Virus record (IMG/VR): IMGVR_UViG_3300042879_004016
Span: 1-28,851 of that record
DNA: 28,851 nt
Strand: one strand, 5' to 3'
Origin: a virus
Position numbers and translations under genes: made by a program. Numbering within the stretch: the stretch's first letter is position 1; every line of letters starts with the position of its first letter. This document shows, piece by piece, positions 25,446 through 28,851 of the stretch. The notes under the pieces were generated by a model. It searched no databases and was not told the origin of the DNA. It saw only the letters and a program-made list of their open reading frames with translations.

Positions 25446-25966
25446 TAGACTTCCCTCAGTTCATTTTCGAGTTGAGCAATTTCTTCACCAGGATCAATAG
25501 GGACACTGGATTTTGAGTGGAGAATGTGTTGTGTTGGACGACCACGATAGCGATCAAGCATATCTTTTGACGCGGCGAGCTTGATTGAATCGCTGGCAGT
25601 CTCGGAGTTGATGAGTTCCCGAACTACTTGGACAGCTTCGAGAGAGGCGGCGGAAAGGATTTTGCCGATGTCGTCGGAAAATTCGTTGTGAATGATGTCG
25701 GCGATTAAAGCCCGCATCTCGTTTGTGGCAAGGATTTGACCCACCCGTTCTCTTGTGTAGTCACATTCCTCTGCGATTCTCTTAATCGTTGCACCGCTGG
25801 CATACATGTAGGCCATGATGCGGTGGATTCCTTTTTCCCGTTGGATGTGTGTTTCCTTTTTACCCACTTTTCCTTGCAACGGAGAAGGCGCAGACGTAGG
25901 TGTGGAAATTCCCGCGAGGGAAATCCGCTGGATCTGTCCGGTTAGAGCTTCTTCGAGAGGGTGCAT
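25445..25966 (-). CDS. terS: Putative terminase small subunit, 173 aa
   Basis: Recognises phage DNA and hands it to the large subunit. Residues about 48-88 form a helix-turn-helix (MAYMYASGATIKRIAEECDY, then TRERVGQILATNEMRALI). The central helices and the segment IKLAASKDMLDRYRGRPTQH (about 126-145) match the oligomerisation part and the 'A-x-x-x-L-D-R-x-x-G-R-P' end seen in many phage small terminases. It is the second gene of the minus-strand operon. Unlike most phages it is not next to the large subunit, which begins 8.3 kb further down. A DNA-binding regulator is the alternative. Confidence 0.75.
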   Translation of the reverse strand: MHPLEEALTGQIQRISLAGISTPTSAPSPLQGKVGKKETHIQREKGIHRIMAYMYASGATIKRIAEECDYTRERVGQILATNEMRALIADIIHNEFSDDIGKILSAASLEAVQVVRELINSETASDSIKLAASKDMLDRYRGRPTQHILHSKSSVPIDPGEEIAQLENELREV

Positions 25967-25969
25967 TTT

Positions 25970-26155
25970 TTAGTTTGGATTAGAAACATTCACTGAGGTT
26001 CCCACTGCATGGGACGCTTCGCGTCCTGGGGTTGTCAAATGCTGACGCATGGGCTTTAGATGCACAGGACCAGAATGGGGTGTGAGGCGAATGCGCTTGT
26101 TTGGAAAAATGCCGCTGACATTATCGGCGGGCGATTTTGCGTGTGCGGGATTCAT
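25970..26155 (-). CDS. Possible small protein, first gene of late operon, 61 aa
   Basis: An ATG at 26155 opens a frame of 61 residues ending three bases before the terS start (MNPAHAKSPADNVSGIFPNK and a His/Pro-rich remainder). It has no recognised family, and the composition is rather random. Position and direction fit a leading gene of the operon, but it may instead be untranslated leader. Confidence 0.38.
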   Translation of the reverse strand: MNPAHAKSPADNVSGIFPNKRIRLTPHSGPVHLKPMRQHLTTPGREASHAVGTSVNVSNPN

Positions 26156-26219
26156 GGGGCACCATAAGGCGGGGTTGTAAAAGTGCAAGGCGGAATGGGG
26201 ATTAAATGGGGAATGGTGG

Positions 26220-26225
26220 ATTATA
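26220..26225 (-). promoter_or_regulatory. Candidate -10 box of minus-strand late promoter
   Basis: On the minus strand the bases read TATAAT, a perfect -10 consensus, inside an AT-rich patch (CTAATAATTATAATCC). The region 17 bases upstream (about CAAAAA) is a poor match to a -35 box. The start site would lie near 26,213, about 60 bases before the first possible start codon. Because ATTATAAT is palindromic, the plus strand also reads TATAAT (26222-26227). Confidence 0.3.
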
Positions 26226-26240
26226 ATTATTAGAATACAC

Positions 26241-26248
26241 TATTTTTG
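26241..26248 (+). promoter_or_regulatory. Candidate Bacteroidota-type -7 box
   Basis: The plus strand reads TATTTTTG, matching the TANNTTTG consensus of the -7 element used by the main sigma factor in Bacteroidota. A matching TTTG -33 element is not visible at the expected distance, so this is weak. If used, it would give a leader of about 135 bases in front of the 145-residue gene. Confidence 0.22.
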
Positions 26249-26280
26249 CGCGCCGAGTATGGGGTAGTTACCTAAAAGAC

Positions 26281-26312
26281 AAAGGGGGCCAAGGGCAAGG
26301 GAACCCCTTTTT
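26281..26312 (+). promoter_or_regulatory. Hairpin in leader of the 145-residue gene, attenuator-like
   Basis: AAAGGGG (26281-26287) can pair with CCCCTTT (26304-26310), and the 3' arm continues in T residues to 26312. A stem ending in a T run is the layout of a weak terminator or attenuator. It lies about 75 bases before the start codon. Part of the T run is inside the stem, so termination strength is uncertain. Confidence 0.3.
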
Positions 26313-26388
26313 CCGAATAAGTAGAGGTTTGAAGGGAAAGGGATGAACTCTGAACCTTCAATTCAGTAAACCTAGAAAACCAAATACT

Positions 26389-26826
26389 ATGAAAACGAAT
26401 ACCATCATCACAACGTCCGTTCAACATCCTTTGAATGAAAAGCTCTCCCGTGATTACGCGGTAGATATTGCCGTGCATTTTGCGGGGGTTGAACCTTGGA
26501 TTGCGGTTGCCGCTGCCAAGCAGGCATTCATTGCCGCTGGCAAGTTCCTAGTTCAGAAGTCCCTCCTTTCCGCCATGCCTAAGCCAGATGGCGTGAAACA
26601 GGGGGATTGGATGAAAGAGTTGGAGAGTCGCAATATTGCGAGCATGAACGATTTCCCATCCATTGAGGAGGTTCTCATTGAAGCTCAATCGAAGATGGAA
26701 AAGGTGCTGAATCGGGAGGAAGCAGCGGTAAAGCGCGATCCTGCTATCGAAGCTCTGGCCGCTGCCAAAGGTATCAGCTATGAAGCTCTCATGGCCAAGT
26801 TTGCTGAAATGGCCGCCGCCCTCTAA
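26389..26826 (+). CDS. Hypothetical helical protein, monocistronic plus-strand gene, 145 aa
   Basis: First gene on the plus strand. It begins MKTNTIITTSVQHPLNEKLS, contains a hydrophobic helix with AVAAAKQAFIAAGKFLVQK (about 45-65) and ends in an Ala-rich helical segment (AIEALAAAKGISYEALMAKF, then AEMAAAL). No family is recognised. It stands alone, bounded by a likely promoter region and a very strong terminator 20 bases after the stop, so it is probably expressed separately and strongly. Its G+C content seems higher than that of the other plus-strand genes. The leader (AAACCTAGAAAACCAAATACT) lacks a Shine-Dalgarno sequence. A phage takeover or DNA-organising role is possible but unsupported. 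Confidence 0.8.
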   Translation: MKTNTIITTSVQHPLNEKLSRDYAVDIAVHFAGVEPWIAVAAAKQAFIAAGKFLVQKSLLSAMPKPDGVKQGDWMKELESRNIASMNDFPSIEEVLIEAQSKMEKVLNREEAAVKRDPAIEALAAAKGISYEALMAKFAEMAAAL

Positions 26827-26846
26827 TTCAGTCCCATTCAACGAAC

Positions 26847-26877
26847 GCCCCCCTCCTTTACGGGAGGGGGGCTTTTT
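26847..26877 (+). terminator. Strong intrinsic terminator after the 145-residue gene
   Basis: GCCCCCCTCC (26847-26856) pairs perfectly with GGAGGGGGGC (26863-26872) around the loop TTTACG and is followed directly by TTTTT. A 10-bp stem, nearly all G-C, followed by a T run is a textbook Rho-independent terminator. On the minus strand there is no T run, so it acts in the plus direction only. Confidence 0.93.
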
Positions 26878-26938
26878 CGTTCCAGCCCTTTCAATCGGGA
26901 GGGTTGAAACGAGAAAACAGCCCCGCCTTCCCCCTTTC

Positions 26939-27002
26939 CAAGCCCCTAGACGCGCTTGAATGGGGCTTGTGGGTTATTACAAGGGGGGCGGATTCAAGCC
27001 CC
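26939..27002. repeat. Three alternating copies of CAAGCCCC forming mutually exclusive hairpins
   Basis: CAAGCCCC occurs at 26939-26946 and 26995-27002, and its complement GGGGCTTG at 26962-26969 between them. The central copy can pair with the left copy (15-base loop) or the right copy (25-base loop), but not both. In addition CTTGAAT (26955-26961) can pair with ATTCAAG (26992-26998). The layout resembles an RNA switch, although no T run or start codon follows the alternatives directly. Confidence 0.6.
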
Positions 27003-27089
27003 GTAGAATCGATTTAGATAGCCAATCCGCACGGCCATTCTACCTTACTAACGTGCTTACTCTTATCCAGCCCCGTTCCCTCCAACAAC

Positions 27090-27103
27090 GGGGGGGGGGG
27101 GGG
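27090..27103 (+). repeat. Run of 14 G residues
   Basis: An uninterrupted G14 tract in non-coding DNA. It is the longest homopolymer seen in the window. It could vary in length by slippage or be an assembly or sequencing inaccuracy, since such runs are hard to read. Confidence 0.75.
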
Positions 27104-27110
27104 CGTCTCT

Positions 27111-27170
27111 AGTGTAGCTGGTAGTAGTAGTGTAGTAGATATATAGTAGTTAGAACCAGCCTCCTACACT
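27111..27170. repeat. TAG-triplet array enclosed in an inverted repeat
   Basis: AGTGTAG plus CTGGT (27111-27122) can pair with ACCAG (27155-27159) and CTACACT (27164-27170), a 12-bp stem with a four-base bulge (CCTC) on one side. The arms and the loop together hold nine TAG triplets within 43 bases (27115-27153). A further CTAGTAGTAAG follows downstream. It may be a protein-binding array, an origin-like iteron set or a structured RNA. Confidence 0.6.
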
Positions 27171-27302
27171 CCGCGCGAAACGGGCCGCTAGTAGTAAGCA
27201 AGTCAGTGAGCTAGCACGGCGATTTCAGCAGTGCAACGGGCCAAAACAAACATCAAAGCCCCCCGATAATGTTAGACAGACAGCGGCGAAAGGTTGATTC
27301 CT

Positions 27303-27332
27303 TTCTAAACTCTCAATCACGGGAGTTTAGAA
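27303..27332 (+). promoter_or_regulatory. Perfect hairpin in leader of the 85-residue gene
   Basis: TTCTAAACTC (27303-27312) pairs exactly with GAGTTTAGAA (27323-27332). A further T-G and C-G pair can extend it to 12 bp with loop AATCAC. It ends 23 bases before the ATG at 27356. As DNA it is a 10+10+10 operator-like palindrome. As RNA it is a stable leader stem. No T run follows, so it is not a terminator. Confidence 0.6.
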
Positions 27333-27355
27333 CACGAACTAACTAGAACAAAGCT

Positions 27356-27613
27356 ATGAGAATTGACCAATGGATTAAAAGTAAGAAAGCCCAAGACATG
27401 ACGGATTGGGAAATTGGTTGTAAGCTGCTTGACGTTATTGTCTCGCAAGTTTGCGGCATGGGAGTTGACGATCTTCCCGATACGCCCGAACTGGATAATT
27501 ACAGGCACCAGTGCGTTGATCTTGTCAATATGGAAGATGTAGAAGAAATGCTAGAGGAGTTAAAAGATATCAAAAGCGAGATCAGAGAAAATTTTGCTGA
27601 AATCTTCAATTAG
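27356..27613 (+). CDS. Hypothetical acidic small protein, 85 aa
   Basis: Begins MRIDQWIKSKKAQDMTDWEI and ends in an acidic helical stretch (MEDVEEMLEELKDIKSEIRE). Two Cys residues and a DDLPDTPELDNY turn lie in the middle. No family recognised. Many small acidic phage proteins of this type are early regulators, inhibitors or DNA mimics, but there is no direct evidence here. The leader is A/C-rich (ACTAACTAGAACAAAGCT) with a hairpin just upstream. The next gene begins 73 bases later behind another hairpin. Confidence 0.75.
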   Translation: MRIDQWIKSKKAQDMTDWEIGCKLLDVIVSQVCGMGVDDLPDTPELDNYRHQCVDLVNMEDVEEMLEELKDIKSEIRENFAEIFN

Positions 27614-27623
27614 TTCAGCGCAC

Positions 27624-27645
27624 GGCGTTATCTTCGGGTAACGCC
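27624..27645 (+). promoter_or_regulatory. UUCG-capped hairpin between the 85- and 103-residue genes
   Basis: GGCGTTATC pairs with GGTAACGCC (nine pairs including one U-G) around a TTCG loop closed by C-G, the extra-stable cUUCGg tetraloop. It lies 10 bases after the stop of the 85-residue gene and 41 bases before the next ATG. No T run follows, so it is more likely a transcript-stabilising or processing element than a terminator. Confidence 0.65.
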
Positions 27646-27686
27646 CTCGCTGCATTAACGCAGTAAAACAACGAACAAATAAAACT

Positions 27687-27998
27687 ATGAAAATCGACAA
27701 ACTCGAAGATTGGATTGAAACTCTAGAAGGTGCAAAGTTGCCTCCTGCGGTGCAACAACTGGCAGATGATACAGGCACAAATCTGTATCCTCAAACCGAT
27801 CAACTTTACGCCGACGCGTTAAATGACGCTTGGGTGCGTATTGATTACGGCAAGCTATCTGACGGCACAGTTGGTTGGTATGCTAAAGCAGAACGCAGAA
27901 GTGAAGCTGGCCTGCGTTCACTAGAGACTTTCGCACGTCTCAACATGAAACTCCGCTTTGGAGTGAACAGCACTCCTCCAATGGCCAAGTATAGCTAA
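27687..27998 (+). CDS. Hypothetical small protein, 103 aa
   Basis: Begins MKIDKLEDWIETLEGAKLPP, with a middle segment DQLYADALNDAWVRIDYGKL and a basic end (LNMKLRFGVNSTPPMAKYS). Its start resembles that of the 85-residue protein (M-[KR]-I-D-x-[LW]), a weak hint of a shared N-terminal signal or chance. No family recognised. The leader is AAAACAACGAACAAATAAAA, without Shine-Dalgarno. The stop overlaps the next start (TAATG), so the two genes are translationally coupled. Confidence 0.75.
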   Translation: MKIDKLEDWIETLEGAKLPPAVQQLADDTGTNLYPQTDQLYADALNDAWVRIDYGKLSDGTVGWYAKAERRSEAGLRSLETFARLNMKLRFGVNSTPPMAKYS

Positions 27999-28183
27999 TG
28001 AAAACAGAACTCCTCGGCACAAGTTGGACACCTAAAAAAGGTGGCCTTCCTTGGAAAGTAACTGACGTCTTCACCTCTCACTACAACTGCGATGCAGTTA
28101 AAATTGAGAAATACCAAGGCGGTAGGAACTCTCCTGCAATTATCACATTCAAAAAACTTAAACAGAACTTCAATCAAAACTAA
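27998..28183 (+). CDS. Hypothetical small basic protein, 61 aa
   Basis: Begins MKTELLGTSWTPKKGGLPWK and continues as a beta-rich chain (VTDVFTSHYNCDAVKIEKYQ, ending FKKLKQNFNQN). It starts in a TAATG overlap with the 103-residue gene and ends one base before the next ATG, so it belongs to the same operon as the GHKL-like gene. The sequence is short and could be a single small beta domain. Not recognised. Confidence 0.7.
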   Translation: MKTELLGTSWTPKKGGLPWKVTDVFTSHYNCDAVKIEKYQGGRNSPAIITFKKLKQNFNQN

Positions 28184-28184
28184 A

Positions 28185-28851
28185 ATGAACATGTATCTCA
28201 ACATCTCAAATCCCGGCGAGGCCCCAACCTCCGCCTTCCGCATCTCTGGTGACTCCACAGCACGTGGAGACATTAGCAAAATCGGCAACTTCGGCTCTGG
28301 TGCGAAGCACGCCATTCTCGTCCTCCTCCGCCACAAAATCCCCTTCGTCATCTATTCCGGCTTGAAAGAAATCCCAGTCACTGTCGTCAACGAACTCCAC
28401 GGCACAAGAACAATCCCTGTCGTTTACATCGACAACCTCCCCACTTCGATGTCAATCGAATTCGGTGCCACTGACTGGACAGAACCCTCAATGGCGCTGC
28501 GGGAACTAATCTGCAACGCGCTAGACCAAGACGCGTTGATTGGAGACGCAGTTCGCTTCACTCCGAATGAAATCGTCCCCACAACAGGGATAACGCAAGT
28601 GCAGATCGAGGCCAACATCGGCGGGCCTGTCTGGGCTGCAGCGAGTGAGTTAGACAAGATGTTTCTCCACTACAAATCGCTGGAAAACACCTCGATTCTC
28701 CCGAAGGAAAAGACTTCGCCCTTAAAGTTCTACAGAAAAGGCGTCTTCGTCTCAGAGAGCCCCATCGAGACTCTCTTCGACTACAACGACACTGCCGGGG
28801 CTGTCAAGATTGACGAGTCAAGACAGTTCTCCGGATTCAATCTCTCCGCGA
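28185..28851 (+). CDS. Putative GHKL (Bergerat-fold) ATPase with permuted motif order, partial (222+ aa)
   Basis: Open from ATG 28185 to the right edge, so the C-terminus is missing. Residues 33-45 (IGNFGSGAKHAIL) resemble the G2/lid motif of Hsp90- and MutL-like ATPases (IGxFGxGxxSA). Residues 106-114 (RELICNALD) match the N-box, with E107 as the general base and N111 as the magnesium ligand. A weak G1-like segment (IEANIGGPVW ... ASELDKMFL) lies at 141-161, without the usual Asp. The normal order is N-box, G1, G2; here it is G2, N-box, G1, as expected from a circular permutation. The role in the phage is unknown. The gene follows three small genes in one operon. It might belong to a widespread unannotated phage family. 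Confidence 0.7.
   Translation, partial: MNMYLNISNPGEAPTSAFRISGDSTARGDISKIGNFGSGAKHAILVLLRHKIPFVIYSGLKEIPVTVVNELHGTRTIPVVYIDNLPTSMSIEFGATDWTEPSMALRELICNALDQDALIGDAVRFTPNEIVPTTGITQVQIEANIGGPVWAAASELDKMFLHYKSLENTSILPKEKTSPLKFYRKGVFVSESPIETLFDYNDTAGAVKIDESRQFSGFNLSA

Larger units (their letters stand above)
26156..26388. other. Divergent intergenic region between late (minus) and plus-strand genes
   Basis: This 233-base gap separates the two transcription directions, so it should hold promoters for both. It contains an AT-rich core (26220-26250), promoter-like boxes described separately, a G-rich stretch (26282-26303) and the A/C-rich leader of the 145-residue gene. No credible gene larger than a few codons was found. 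Confidence 0.7.
26881..27355. other. Long non-coding, repeat-rich regulatory region (possible origin or control locus)
   Basis: These 475 bases hold no credible open frame in either direction. They contain three copies of an 8-base inverted unit, a 14-G run, a TAG-triplet array within an inverted repeat and a leader hairpin, each listed separately. Such dense secondary structure in an otherwise gene-packed genome suggests a control region, for example an early promoter cluster, a replication origin, a packaging site or a non-coding RNA gene. The sequence alone does not decide among these. Confidence 0.6.

Noticed and set aside
26980-27012. tRNA-like T-arm (TTCAAGC in a G/C-rich context)
   Set aside because: The loop sequence fits, but the stem has mismatches, no acceptor stem pairs at the right distance and no anticodon arm could be built. 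The bases are better explained by the CAAGCCCC inverted units.
26881-27355. CRISPR array
   Set aside because: The repeats are triplets and short inverted units. There are no regular repeats of 25-40 bases with unique spacers.

Overview
This window is a piece of a tailed double-stranded DNA phage (or prophage) genome of the class Caudoviricetes. Recognisable phage genes include both terminase subunits, a portal protein, a scaffold, an HK97-fold major capsid protein, a peptidase endolysin, a holin and a tail-fibre protein. No tape-measure protein is visible. A giant internal protein of at least 2556 residues sits at the far end of the structural block, which points to a short-tailed (podovirus-like) virion with a large ejection protein. 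This is an inference, not a proof. The host cannot be named. Most leaders lack a Shine-Dalgarno sequence and are A/C-rich and poor in G, and several proteins carry Sec signal peptides. This would fit a Gram-negative lineage that relies little on Shine-Dalgarno pairing, such as Bacteroidota or Verrucomicrobiota.

From about 26,155 down to base 1 every gene is on the minus strand and tightly packed, often with ATGA or TAATG overlaps. In transcription order: a short unknown gene; the small terminase subunit (25,966-25,445); two small beta-rich proteins; a block of three proteins with signal peptides (24,886-21,964), the first a tail-fibre-like protein; several small proteins; a lysis cassette (21,249-19,875: coiled-coil membrane protein, two-helix holin, hidden 50-residue membrane protein, M15-type endolysin); two probable tail or baseplate proteins; three small unknown genes; the large terminase subunit; portal; a 96-residue protein; an acidic scaffold; the major capsid protein; and a 111-residue probable head protein. 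A strong minus-strand terminator follows at 10,901-10,930. Downstream come a 58-residue protein, a probable head-tail adaptor, three Gln/Pro-rich proteins that look like internal virion components, and the giant protein, which carries a zinc metallopeptidase motif and runs off the left edge.

From 26,389 rightward the genes are on the plus strand and divergent. A 145-residue protein of unknown role is followed by a very strong intrinsic terminator and then about 480 bases of non-coding, repeat-rich DNA: mutually exclusive hairpins, a 14-G run, nine TAG triplets enclosed in an inverted repeat, and a leader hairpin. Small unknown genes follow, and the window ends inside a gene whose motifs suggest a GHKL (Bergerat-fold) ATPase with its motifs in circularly permuted order. 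This side probably represents the early or regulatory arm. No tRNA, CRISPR array, integrase or insertion sequence was seen.

The most interesting points are the permuted GHKL-like protein, the giant protein with an embedded gluzincin motif, the signal peptides in the tail-fibre locus, the shared G-poor leaders, and the structured intergenic region.
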